64,000 nt of DNA from Myotis daubentonii (Eukaryota; Chordata; Mammalia; Chiroptera; Vespertilionidae): the NCBI RefSeq assembly GCF_963259705.1, contig NC_081848.1, forward strand, positions 54,549,895-54,613,894. The letters run 5' to 3'. Under the pieces are notes generated by a model, which saw only the letters and a program-made list of their open reading frames with translations, made no database searches and was not told the origin of the DNA. The position numbers and the translations under genes are program-made. Of this stretch, positions 1 to 12,030 are shown piece after piece (the first letter of the stretch is position 1; every line of letters begins with the position of its first letter).

Positions 1-3000
1 TTAAAGATATGAGTTAAAAGAATTTCATAATCTTAATTTCAATTTCTCCTTTTCATTTAATAGTAGACATTCATTAGGACCCACACACTGTAATAAATTA
101 TAATAATTTCAAACAAGAATTAAATTACTAGGTATCTATTGAAAGAGCCATTTTTTCTTAGGTACCCTGTAATCTAACTGTCAGATTTAAAATCTATTCC
201 CAATCAACTCTTCACAACATTCACATTTATTCATCTATGTTAAATTAATAAAAGGTGTGAATAATACTGACAAAATTGATCATTATTGTTCATGTAGATT
301 TAGAAAATTATAAGGTAATCTAAAATGTAAAAGGAATTGAGAGAAACTATTAAGGTTCTTATAAATAAATTCACCCTATGCTATTTTTTCAAATCAAGAC
401 TGAAACTTCTACGACTTATTTAAATTGACTATACAAGGTATTTGATAAATTGCACAGTTTTAGAACATAAACCATTTTCATTATTTTTGACAAATATCAG
501 TACAAAGACTCTACTGTAGCACTAGGATTCAACAAATACTTTAGGAAGCGATGACAAAATGATGCTGGGAAATAAAACCGAATAGTAGTCTGAGACAGTT
601 TATAGTCAAATGCAGTTTGATAAAGAAAAGACAAAACCACAAGGGGACATCGAAAAGAGATGGTCCTCACTGGAATAAATACTATCTCCTTCATTTTTCC
701 GAGTCTAGATAAAGCAATGCAGGTATAATGCTTACCTAACCACCAAAGATAAATACACTCCTATTGACTAACATCCCAAAACACAACTCCCTTTGAGAAC
801 AAGTTTGCACACTTACTATACTTCCCACCTCTAACCTTGCTGACCCTCTCCTCTTTAACTGGCATCCCTGAAGATAAAGTAAAGTGTATCAACATCTGTT
901 CCCATTCACACCGATTTTAATTTACCAAAAGAGCTTTGCTATTTTCAGAGCAGACTCCAGAGCACAATGACAGATTTAGGGCCTTTACTGGGATTGCATT
1001 TCTAGTGTGTCAGCATTTCCTACTCACCAAGAGGAGATTCCAGGGGGTCACAACAAAGGAATAGCTGAAATTCAAACTTCATTATAGAGATTTTTCCCAC
1101 CCGTACTTATTTCATCATAAGTTACAACTTGCAGCATGCTGTCCTATTTAGAGGGGACATCGTTGGTGCTGCACAGTAATTAGACTAAAATTATATAGTC
1201 CTGGGATAAAGATGAATGTCCTATAGGCCTTTTTTGTGGAAATCTACTTACATAATTACGTCTCCCAGGACTATATATCGGACTGAAATTTAACTATTAT
1301 ATAATAATTTTATAACTCTTTACATTTGTAAAGTACTCTAATGCTTTTTAAAAATACTGCACTTACTTAATCTTTGTTTCATAATTTGATCGTAAGTATT
1401 GAGTTTTAAGTCAAAAACAGTCTTTCCACTCTGAGTATTCCACAGTTGTATTTTTTATGCCATGCTTTATTCAGAGATTTTTTTAATGTGTATAAAGAAA
1501 GTTAGTCTCACACCATTCCATCCCAGTGTCCCTGAAGAATTCAATTTTTACCACACAATATGAAGAACAACTTGGGAAAACAATACGCAAGTTGTGTTGT
1601 AATCAAATAACAACTAAGACATGAGCAGCTGAGCAGAAGGAAGATGGGCAACGGAATGCCGTGCAGCAATCAGCACTGTTGACTAATCAGAATTTGAGAC
1701 ACTAGAAGGTAATAAGGGTATTATAAAGAATGGCTTATTGAAGGAGCAGCTGTTTATGTGTAGCTCACTGTTTAAATGAGTTCCACTAGATTGCCATGGT
1801 ATGTTTTGGTGAAAATGTTTAACTCCTTTTAAAATGATCATTAGAGAAGCAACAGCAAGTACCAAGTGGCAAGTTTGGAGAAATCAAAGCACCAACTAAG
1901 ATTTAACAGCTTTGGAACAGTTATCTGGATGTTTGGAAATTGTAGGGAATACTGATTCCAATAGCCTTTTATGTTAAAAGTACTTAGGTACTCATTCTTC
2001 TCTTAAAAAGCTTAGAAGTTTGGCCTATACCACAATCATTGTTGGCTTGCAATGGGTACAAAGATGAGGTTGTGATATTATGGGGGACTCTTCAGAGAAT
2101 GACGTAAAGAAAAGGCAGAATGAAAATGCCCATCAGGACAGCTGCAAAGCAGAGACTGTCGTAGGATTTAGAAATCTGTCCATCTTCTCAATAAGCAGAG
2201 GGAATAAGATCTTGAATTAAATTTCAAAATAAACTTTTTAATGTTTTTGGCTAAAATATAATACCTAACCAATCTCCAATCCTGAGTTACAGGAAGTAAA
2301 TAATTTTTAAAGCAAAGAAGAGAGAACGCCAAATAACGTTTAATTCACTAATGTTATTTTCACAAAGTAATTATCATCTTATTCAAAACCGTCATACATT
2401 CGTGTTGGCTTTGCAATCGGATCAATTTAAAAGGTTTTGTCTCCCTTACTTTCACCCCAGAAGTAATTGTCTATTGTTTTTCTGTCCTATGGGGAAAAAA
2501 ATACAAAACAAAAAATCCACAAATTACAAGAGAAAGGCACCAAATCATATTTTAAGAATTTATCATAATATAGTATTATGAATATTTCATTTTGACAACA
2601 AGTGTTCAGTAAGATTTTTAAAGCAGTCAGCAAGTGGCTGAAACTCTGCCATCTTTTGTAACAGTTCACATGTCAAACTGGCAAAGTGCCCATAGTGTAA
2701 GGCAGGGAAAAAAAGTCTATTTAATGTCTGCCCCACAAGGCGACATGAGGTTTGATTGGCAGAAAGCAGAGAGCGGCTTTTGATCATGTGTCCTAACAAG
2801 CAGTTCCAGCTCCTGTCTTTTCAGCTGATGGGCTCCACATTACCCATTCAAACAGAAGTGACAGACCACTGCACTACGCTCGGCTCCAGTCACACGCAGG
2901 GGGAGCGATGCTGGAGACAGAGTCACTGATTAAATATATCATTTTTTCAAGACAAGCAGGTTGTCTGAATCAAAGTTGGACAGAAGAGACTCAACATTAT

Positions 3001-4601
3001 TAAAAGGGGATATAAAACTGGGACTGAGTGATGTTCGGCCAGTTTGTACAGCCTCAGGGATTCCCAGGCTGACAGGGGGAATAAGGAATAGCAGAACTCA
3101 TAAAACAGGGTCAGAAATTAGCTGTGACACCTTGGCTATTTTCCCATCACTTCAGGACCACTGGATTTCAAAATTCTGGAGTCTCTTTTTACCTTTTTTT
3201 ATTTTCGTGGTGTTTTTTTTTTTTAATGAGTTCAGTACAGGAAGAAAAACACATTACAGTAGGATTACTGCGGTTTGTCAATTATAGCCTTAAAGAAAAT
3301 AAAGTACTGGATGCAAACAATTGCATCTCATTTTAAAATATACTAATACATTTTCTTCTAAGTAGGACGCTTATTTTAGAATTCTATTGCACATTTTTTG
3401 TTTGGTATTATAGTGTAACTTTAAAATCCAGGAATATTAATCACAGAAATTACATAGTATAATACAAGGATGGGCAAAAATAGCTTTACATTTGTAAGTA
3501 CGCAAAACACAGAACTTATTATTGTATTATTATTTATTATTGTATCACTTTCAATACAAACTGTAAACCTATATTCTTTGCTATAGCATGCACATCATTT
3601 AAAGCTTTTGTTTTAAATATATTAAGAGACATAAACATCTAAAATGTATAAAAATGTCTAAATTTTATGGGATTTTAAAATTATTGAACATAGATTATTA
3701 TAGTATTTGGTACATTATCAGCCTCATATGTATACAAATAAATAAAATCTAAAGTATTTCTATTTGGAAAGTTAAGAATAAATGTCCAAAGGAGCCAAAA
3801 AGAAAATAATTCTCTAGCTATAAAAACTAAAGCAATAAGTAAAAATATAAGCAATCATCTGAAACAATACAGTTGAAACCAAAATATATAATCAAATAAA
3901 TGGTACATTCAGATATAATCTTAAAACAGTCCTTCCACAAGATTTTTTCTTCTCAACTACATTATTAAAATTTATATTTTTGTGTGGGTTTTTTTTTTTT
4001 AGTAACATGCTCCAACTATTCCTTGGAACACTTGTTATTAGTTTTGACATCACTGTAAATATTTAGTAGCAACCTGCTTGTTAGGTATTTAAGTTGTGAT
4101 GAAAAGATTAAATATTTCTACCAATATGAAGATAGAGTTTTAACAGAGAAGAGCAAGGAGTTAAAGGCAGTCATGAAATAGGATGCTGAATTAACTGGGG
4201 ATAGAGGACAGAGATTGATATTGGCTAGAGACCATGGTAAAATTACAATGTAATGGTTTATGTTAAATCTATGAAAACTAACATTTTGCTTTATTATGTT
4301 ATTCATTTTGTTAAGTTACATTTTAAAATTAATTTAACCCTTGCTAATATGTATTATTAAAGGGTATATTATATCTCAGAATAATCGTAATACAAATAAT
4401 ATTTGATTTGTGTTCTAGATATCATAGAATATGCTTTCTCTAATTAATTTTATATTAATCAAATATACATTTTATTGCATGAAAAATACAATTATATGTC
4501 GTCTGCTTCTGCATTTCATGTCTTTAAAGTTTTTGAGGATGATGAAGATGATAATAAATTTTATTCAAAGTTATCACAGGCACAATCAAGCAATTATTTA
4601 G

Positions 4602-4760
4602 AAATCTGGTTAAGAAAACTATCTTGAATAGGATTATATTACTTTGGTTAAGAAAACTATCTTGAATAGGATTATATTACTTCATATGTAAGCCCAGATT
4701 TGAGAATATTTCAAGAAAACTAACTTGAATAGGATTATATTACTTCATATGTAAGCCTAG
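4602..4760. repeat. Local tandem duplication, about 41-bp unit
   Basis: Two adjacent near-identical units start at about 4607 and 4648 and share the core aagaaaactatcttgaatag. A third, diverged copy with aagaaaactaacttgaatag follows at about 4713. The phrase tacttcatatgtaagcc also occurs twice (about 4677 and 4741). It looks like two rounds of local duplication, not a dispersed element. Confidence 0.85.
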
Positions 4761-5990
4761 GGGTGGATCTTAGCAACTGCTTCCCAACCCTAAAATACAG
4801 TAAAAATGACAGTTCATTTTTCCCTCTCAAATATGGATTGCATTTAAGCACCCTTTTATTTTTAATCTTTCCTACTACCACCATCACCATGTGCCTTTTA
4901 TTTTAAGACTGGTAAGGAAAAATATAGGAAATTGCTACAATGAGTAGTAAACTACAATAGGTAGGAGGAGACAAAATTGGCATGTGCATTGCCACTGAAA
5001 ACATATTAAACTAAGTAAACCTGAAGCACTCCAAAATACAGTTTTCTCTTCCTGTAAAAAGTGACTGCATATTACCCAAGCTTTACCAGGCAAGTCTTTT
5101 AAATTCTATGCCAGGAAAGACTGAAGAAAATGGGGGGTGGGGGGGGGAGGGTTCACAAAATATTGTGCAACACCACAAAAAAAGAACTTTCTTTTTTAAA
5201 AAAATCCAAAATAATTAATTATTTTAGCCACTATATTATTGCTTACAGTAATACACAGCAATAACATTTACATTGATTGAATTCTGTTTCCTTAATGTGA
5301 AATTTGTTTGGGGTTAATTAGCACGGCTGAGGAATAAGCTTAATAATTTTATGTTGTTTACACTGGAGGCAGTTTTCCACGAGCACTGCTCAGGGAGGAA
5401 GTGACATCTTCTAATTTCAGACAAAACATGGAGGTGAGGGCAGCTGCTCACTGTGGGATGGCAAGCCAGGCCCTACCTCCTTTAGCAAGCCTCCTCACTA
5501 CTTGGGGTGTCTACTGGCAACAATACAAAGTTGTTCAAATAATTTCTCAGGCCTGGTAAGTTTCTAAACCAAATACTGAGTTGAGCAGGGGGAAAAGAAA
5601 AGGACTTACACAAATGGATGAAATTCACAATGCTAGACATTTTTACTACCCTTTCCCTAAGAAAAAGCAGGTCTAATTAGTTGTCGCCCTAAAATGCGTA
5701 CCTAGCATTTTTATTATGTATTATAACATTTTGCTCAGAGCTGACAATTTTATTCTGACAAGCACTGTCTGGAGAGCTCTCAATAAATAATACATTGACA
5801 ATTTTCAGTAAATAAGCAGTGGACACAAATCGTTATCCTTACTTACAGCTGCCCCACTCTAATAGTGCTTTTACAAGGGAGGTGACTATTCAGTCTAATG
5901 CAATCCTCTCAGTGCTGGAAAGACATTTTCATTCATTACCACGGTCACAAGCACTTAAAGCACTTTTAAGCCCTGTTGCAAAACAGCAGG

Positions 5991-6595
5991 AATGGCAGAG
6001 CAAGTGGGGCTAACAAAAACTAAAGTTCATCATCACCAGAGAACCTGAGGCTGTTCAGCTAAACAACTAGGAAATTCACTTAAGCCCAGACCAACTCAAC
6101 ACTTTTGGATCCACATGCCTAACAAGAATATGAGATTTTCTTTGGCAATTGAATGGTACTCTTCCTAAGCCCAAATACAACGGGCTTTGTTTTCTGTATT
6201 AAATTTGGTTCATCGTTCATTAGTATCTATGAAGCATCCTCATATAAGGAGTCATATGCTATGACTTGAGTGCTATACCTTTGATCAATGTACAGAAACT
6301 GAAAAAATAAATCTGAATCCAGATGAATACTTCTGAAACTACACCATAATTTTTCTTCTCTCTCATTAGCTTTTCTTCCTTAACCTGAGGCCCTAACATC
6401 AACACCCTAAGTAGTCACTAAACCACTAATGTAGTACTGAATTTCTTTTTTTTTCATGATATACATTAATTTTATTTTCCAGATACTACTCAGAAATACA
6501 AACTTAGATGAAATAGGATTTACAGAAGTAATAAAGAAGTTTTATTACTGAAATTGCTCTGCAATTCTTTTGTTAGCCCCACTTGCTCTGCCATT
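5991..6595. repeat. Perfect 28-bp inverted repeat, 549-bp spacer
   Basis: The arm at 5991-6018 contains gcagagcaagtggggctaac. The arm at 6568-6595 is its exact reverse complement over 28 bases, and homology stops abruptly at both ends. No terminal motif or target duplication of a known transposon accompanies the arms. Confidence 0.9.
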
Positions 6596-6705
6596 TAAAA
6601 AAGTTTAAAAAAACGTGGAGGTAATATCTATATATTTTGACATAAAAAGCCTGTAATTTGTACTTTCACCCTACTTTTTAATCAAATCAAGTTACCCATT
6701 ATTTT

Positions 6706-7044
6706 GCCCTGGCAGGGTAGCTCAGTTGGTTAGAGCAGTGGTTGGCAAACTGGCCCCTTGAGTGTGGCTCTTCCACAAAATACCACGTGCAGGCGCACAC
6801 ATACGGTGCGATTGAAACTTCGTGGCCCATGCCACGGGGCCAAAGAGCCGCATGTGGCTCGTGAGCCACAGTTTGCCGACCACTGGGTTAGAGCATTGTT
6901 CTAATATGCCAAGATTTCCAGTACTATCTCAGGTTAGGGCACAAGTAAGAATCAACCATCAAATGCACAAATAAGTTAAACAACGCATTGATGCTTCCCC
7001 CTCACTTCCTCTCTCACTCTAAAATCAATCAATAAATAAAAATT
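6706..7044 (+). mobile_element. Ves-type tRNA-derived SINE split by a hAT element
   Basis: The tRNA-like head reads gccctggcagggtagctcag with an A-box-like gtagctcagttgg, then is interrupted at 6735. It resumes at 6894 and runs through the vesper-bat SINE body (aatcaaccatcaaatgcac, ctcacttcctctctc) to an A-rich tail with caatcaataaataaa. Similar flanks (ttacccatt and ttatccatt) suggest an old target duplication. Confidence 0.85.
6736..6885. mobile_element. Non-autonomous hAT transposon inside a SINE
   Basis: A 150-bp element with 17-bp terminal inverted repeats, CAGTGGTTGGCAAACTG on the left and CAGTTTGCCGACCACTG on the right, one mismatch. It is flanked by a perfect 8-bp target duplication, ggttagag, at 6728-6735 and 6886-6893, the hAT hallmark. 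It has no coding capacity. It must be younger than the SINE it splits. Confidence 0.92.
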
Positions 7045-7212
7045 ATCCATTTTTTAAAATTTATTAGATAATCATTGATCATGAATATAGCTGAAAATAT
7101 GTTGCCCAATCAGATGATTCCATGGTATCATATTATATGGCTTGAGCTATAGTACAGAACAGCAGTGTACAATATAGTACAGTATAACTGCTATAGCCTA
7201 CTTTTCAATCTT

Positions 7213-7371
7213 TAGTGTACATCTGAAATACATGGCAAGCTTGTTAAGCCACAGATTGCTAGGCCTCATCACAGAGTTTCTGATTTCAGTAGGTAAGGGG
7301 TGAGATCCAAGAATTTGCATTTCTAACAAGTTCCCAGATGATGTCAATGCTACTGACAATTTGAACCACTG
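7213..7371 (+). mobile_element. MER5-like hAT-Charlie relic
   Basis: Contains the MER5 core (gatttcagtaggtaaggggt, aatttgcatttctaacaagt, cccagatgatgtcaatgct) and ends in ttgaaccactg, a decayed hAT terminus. The left end is poorly preserved. Confidence 0.75.
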
Positions 7372-7467
7372 GACTACAGAATTGAGTTTACCTGAAGAGA
7401 GAAGATGCACAAGACCCCTACTGGCCTAGAGTCACTTTGCTTTTATATAAATAGAATGACAGATTAC

Positions 7468-8207
7468 AAAACTTCCATGTGTGGAGCAAATCTGACACCA
7501 ACCACCACCTGAAAGCAACAATCACTAATCACAATGAGTTCTTTAACAAAAAAGTGACTAAATCCATAACAATGATAGCAAAGGGAGCCAACTGAGTACT
7601 CTACTGGCCTGCTGGATGCATCCCCTTTACAGATGCCCAAACTCAGTACATCTAAACCCAAACCTCCTCCCTAAACCTTCTTATCTATCTATATTCATAT
7701 TCTTTTTTTTTTTTTACTTTTATTAGCATTTAATTTATGCTGAATTTATTCCCAGGCATAAGTTTTTGTTTCTTCAGTTTCTTCTGGGATATCTTTCTCT
7801 TCTATGCAACCTCCTCTTCTGGTTTAGGAACCATCTGCACTTTTTCAGTAAGGATCCTCTCAATGTGGCAGGGAGAGTGCATGTATGGGTCAGTGTGCCC
7901 ATGCGCTCTGTAAGTTGCCGCATCGTGGGAGCTTTGCTGACCTGCTCAATCTCCAAATAATCTACATCTCTGCATTTTTAAGAACGTGCAGTAAAATTTC
8001 ATCACTCTTTTTGGGCCACCACCCATGCATCCAGCCCCATTGTATAGTGTGGGTACACCTACCAACTCCATTGGAAAGAAGGAATGGCACTCAGTGCTTC
8101 TGTAAATTGACACCCTTCAGCTACTTGGTGGCTTTTCAGAAAAGCATACTCTTGGTGGACTGGGCAGTTTCACACATGTTCCTAAATGCTCCACACATGG
8201 AAGTTTT
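7468..8207. repeat. Perfect 21-bp inverted repeat flanking the RPL17 pseudogene
   Basis: Arm 7468-7488 contains acttccatgtgtggagca; arm 8187-8207 is its exact reverse complement over 21 bases, with weaker similarity for a few bases on either side. The right arm overlaps the 5' end of the pseudogene; the left arm is about 220 bp beyond its A-tail, so it is not an ordinary target duplication. Confidence 0.85.
7705..8206 (-). pseudogene. RPL17: RPL17 processed pseudogene
   Basis: On the minus strand this is an intronless, broken copy of 60S ribosomal protein L17 (uL22). Recognisable pieces, in order, are the Arg-Glu-Thr-Ala-Gln region near the N-terminus, a segment like KYLKDVTLQKQCVPFRR with changes, a QWGW and WPKKS segment, KNAE, and the C-terminal VPKPEEEVA then KISQKKLKKQKL. 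Frameshifts separate these blocks, and a TAG stands after the PKPEEEVA segment where a Gln codon is expected. The copy lacks its first residues. An A-rich tail (poly-T on the plus strand, 7704-7717) lies downstream, as expected for L1-mediated retroposition. It is not expected to make protein. Confidence 0.9.
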
Positions 8208-8396
8208 ATAATTCATCAAGTGGATAGGAAACTATTTTCAGGGGTCACCTCAGCCTGCTTACCAAAAGAATATATGAATATATTCACTTTCTTAATAATT
8301 CCCCCCCCATTAAATCTCCCTGCTTGATTACTCCAATTGTCTTTGACTCTCATCCTAACCTTACAACCTTACAATCCCATACCTAATTAGCAACCT

Positions 8397-8400
<4 letters not shown>

Positions 8401-8469
<69 letters not shown>
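8401..8469. repeat. (TA)n microsatellite
   Basis: About 69 bp of alternating TA with one internal CA interruption near 8429. Confidence 0.97.
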
Positions 8470-8471
<2 letters not shown>

Positions 8472-8629
8472 CCTCTTCTCTATCCCTGCTACTGCTTTAT
8501 GTTTAGACTCTTATCAGTTCATGCATAGCCCATTAAAATAGCCCACTAAAAGATTTTCCTGCATTTGGCCTTGCTGCTTTCCAACTGATAATCACAATGC
8601 CACCAAAATTTCTCTTCTAAGAAATGTGT

Positions 8630-9100
8630 CCATTTATGTTACTCATCCTCCTGCTTACAAAGCTCTCAATTGCTCCCTACTACCTAAAAGAAAATCCAAA
8701 CTCTCTCTTGAATTCACCACACAGGTTTATTTATACTACTGAAACTTTATACATGCTGTTTTCCCTACCTGTGATTCTCTCTTCTTTACTATAAATAGCT
8801 AATAATTCATCAAAATCCAGTTTAAATATCTACAAATCCCTTTTAAGATGTCCTAGACAAAATGTTAGTTCCCTGTTCTGTACTCCCACAGCATTTTAAA
8901 GAGCTTTCTACTATAGCACTTACGATAATATAATTACTCTATGTGCATGTTTCCCCCACTAAACTATGGGCTACTAAACACCAACACTTATTTGTCCCTC
9001 TGTTCATCTTCTTCTCCTCTGTCTCTATTTTTATCTCTCCTCACATCAGGCCCATTTCACCAGGTGAAAGAGTTTAATAAATGCTTATGGAAATAATGAA
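8630..9100 (+). repeat. L2-like LINE relic
   Basis: Contains diverged L2 3'-end phrases such as aaagctctcaattgctccct and aaaatccaaactctctcttg, and ends in an aataaatgctta tail typical of L2. Confidence 0.6.
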
Positions 9101-9107
9101 TATATAC

Positions 9108-9133
9108 GTGTGTGTGTGTGTGTGTGTGTGTGT
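9108..9133. repeat. (TG)n microsatellite
   Basis: About 13 TG dinucleotides following a tatatacg lead. Confidence 0.95.
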
Positions 9134-9269
9134 TTATGTATTCTCTTAGCTGAAGAGACACTCCCTAAAAATTGAATCAACTCATCTCCTTTGAGCCATA
9201 ATATTATTCATCTCTTTGGAACCTTTTATAAATCGACAGATTTTTAGATTAATACATATTATAGTGTAA

Positions 9270-9415
9270 CTTTGATTCCAGTCAAGGGCATGTACCTTGG
9301 TTGTGGGCACATTCCCAGTTGGGGGTGTGCAGGAGGCAGCTGATTGATGTTTCTAACTGTCTATCCCTCTCCCTTCCTCTCTGTAAAAAATCAATAAAAT
9401 ATATTTTAAAAGAAT
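9270..9415 (+). mobile_element. 5'-truncated Ves-type SINE
   Basis: Retains the body only: agggcatgtaccttggttg, gtgcaggaggcagctgattg, the ctatccctctcccttcctct pyrimidine segment and an A-rich tail. The tRNA-like head is missing. Confidence 0.8.
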
Positions 9416-9489
9416 ATTCTTGGGAGGCAAGATCAACAAATATAAATAGCAAATAATACTTTCCATCTTCCCAAATAAGTTGAGCACAT

Positions 9490-10062
9490 TTTTGTGATTC
9501 TATTTGTGGGTTCTCTATATTATGTTCCATCGATCAATATGTCTATTTTTCTGCCAAACCACATTGTTTTGATTATTGTAGCTACATAGTTAATCTTAAT
9601 ATTGGGTACAGTGATTCCTAACATTTTATTTTTCTTTGTCAAGAATATCTTAGCTATTCTAGGTCCTGTCCCTTTCTATGTAAATTTTAGAATAAGTTTG
9701 TCTATGCATATGATAGTCTTGTTGGGATATTGACAGGAATTGCATTAAACATACAGATCACTTGGGTAAGAATTGTCATATTTACCATATTGAGTCTTCC
9801 AACCCATGACATGGTATGTCTTGCCATTTATATAGGCCTTCTTTGATTTCTTTTATCAGAATTTTATAATTTTAGCATCAGATCCTGTACATGTTTTGTT
9901 AAATGTATACCTAACCTTTTCATCTTATTTGGAACAAATGTAAATAGTATTGTGTCTTTTACTTTAGTTTTCAAACGTTCATTGCTAATATATAGAAATG
10001 TGATTAATTTTTATGTTTTTATGTATATATAGGTTTTATATCCAATGACGTTGCTAATGTAA
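9490..10062 (-). mobile_element. L1 ORF2 fragment, inverted segment
   Basis: Antisense L1 ORF2 sequence (attgtagctacatagtt, attgacaggaattgcattaa, agaattttataattttagca). It is head to head with the sense L1 segment that starts near 10063. The two segments are nearly consecutive in L1 order, as twin priming would produce. Old and full of mutations. Confidence 0.7.
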
Positions 10063-11640
10063 AAAAAATGAAACCTAAACCTTATAAATGCAATAATGTG
10101 ACCTAAATTTCACACATGACACAAAAACAACTCTAAGTGGATTATAGACTTAAATACAAAATGTAAAACTCTAAATCTTTTAGAAAAATACATAGGAGAA
10201 AATGTTTAGAACATTGAGCTAAGTAAATGGTTCTTAGACTTGACACCAAAAGCATGATCCCTAAAATAAAAAATGGCTTAATTAGACCTCTTCAAAAATA
10301 TAAATAGCTGCTCTTTGAAAGCCTATGTAAAGAAAATGAAAAGGTAAGTTACAAACTGAGAGAACATATTTTCAAACCACATATCTAGAATTATAAAGAA
10401 CTCTCACAACTTTAAAGTTAAAATAATGCAATTAAAAATAGACAAAAGATGTGACTAGATATTTCACCAAGAAGGATAGATATACAGGTGGCCAACAAGC
10501 ATATTAAATGATGCTCAACATCACTACCCATAAGAGAAATGCAATTTAAAGCCACATTGAGGTATCACTACACATCTATCAGAACGACTAAAATAAGTGT
10601 GACAAAACCAAATGCCAACAAAGATGCAGAAAATCTAGATCACTCAGACATTGCTGGTAGGAATGTGAAATGGTTCAGTTTCTTAAAAAACTAAATATAA
10701 ACTGAAGGACTTGTATGCATGCATATAAGCATAACCAATGGACACAAGACATTGGAGGGTTAAGGGAGGCCTGGGGAAGGCCAAGGGGGGAAAAAAGGGA
10801 GACATATGTACTACTCTTTATAATACTTTAAGCAATAAAAAAAAACTAAATATAACTTACCATACAACCCATAATTTATACTCCTGAGCATTAATCCCAT
10901 AGAAACGAAACTTATGCTCACGAAAAAACCTGTGCACATATGTTTATAGCAACTTTATTTGTAATATCCAAAAGCTGTATATTTGAATTAAATATGTCCT
11001 TCAACCTTGTAAATGATTAAACAAACTGTGATATATACATGTGATACAGACCACCGAATACTACTCAGCAATAGAAACTAGTATCCCCTCTTGGATACTA
11101 TTGAACCTAATGCAACAACTTAGCTGAATCTCCAGGAAATTATGCTGACTTATTTTAAAAAGCCAATTTTTAAAACTTGCATACTGTTTAATTCCATTTA
11201 TGTAACATCTTTGAAATGACGTAATGTTAGAAATTAAGAATATATTAGTGGCTGAGGGAGTTGGCACAGAGGGTGAGGAGCTTTAAAGTGGAAGGGAAGT
11301 AGGTGTGGTTGTAAAAGAGTAACACAAGAATCCTTGTGATGTTGGAATTATTTTGTATCTTGATTGTGGTGGTGATACATGAGCCTAAACAGCTGATTTA
11401 CAGGTGATGAAACTGTATAGAACTGAATATATACACCCACACACAAATAAGTACAATTAAAACTGGAGAGACAAAGTAAAATTGGTGGTTTGTATCAATG
11501 CCAATAACCTGGTTGTCATGTTATATTTTTGCAAAGGTGGCCACTGGGGGGAAATAGATAAAGTGCACACTGGGTCTCTCTGTATTATTTCTTATAACTG
11601 CATGTGAATCTATAATTACCTCAATTTTTTAAAAAGCAAA
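10063..11640 (+). mobile_element. Old L1 3' portion, sense, with a nested insertion
   Basis: Diverged ORF2 3' region, for example tgatgctcaacatcactacc, aatactactcagcaatagaa and a 3'UTR-like end with ggtggtgatacatgagcc. Interrupted at 10701-10845 by a younger L1 tail. No usable reading frame remains. Confidence 0.75.
10701..10845 (+). mobile_element. Young bat-type L1 3'UTR insertion with target duplication
   Basis: A 5'-truncated L1 consisting only of 3'UTR (aaggacttgtatgcatgcat, agcataaccaatggacacaa, taatactttaagcaataaa). A perfect 10-bp target duplication, ctaaatataa, lies at 10691-10700 and 10846-10855. Confidence 0.85.
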
Positions 11641-11688
11641 CAATATAATGTGAGTTCTAATCTATTGATAAATGGAGTGTTTTTTTTC

Positions 11689-12030
11689 AGTTTTATTGAT
11701 GTGTAACCGACATAAATGTAAGCTATTTATAGTATAAAATGGGATGATTTGATACATATCTACATTGTAAAAGGATCCCCCCCCCCCCATCAAGCCAATT
11801 AACACATCCGTCACCTATTTACTCTGTTTTGGGGGAGGGAGGAGTTTAAGAACACTGAAGTTCTACTCTGCTAAGATTTATACTAATCTTAGCAAATTTC
11901 AATTATACAATACAATGTTATCCATTACAGTCACCATGTTATGCATTAGCTCTTCACACCTTATTCATCTTACAGCTGAAAGTTTGTAGCCTTTTATTAA
12001 GTTCTCCCGACTTTCCCGACCCCCAGTGTG
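11689..12030 (-). mobile_element. Ancient L1 3'UTR relic, antisense
   Basis: Antisense L1M-type 3' sequence with cagttttattgatgtgtaac, gatacatatctacattgtaa and accttattcatcttacagct. A run of about ten C residues lies inside at 11778-11788. Confidence 0.7.
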
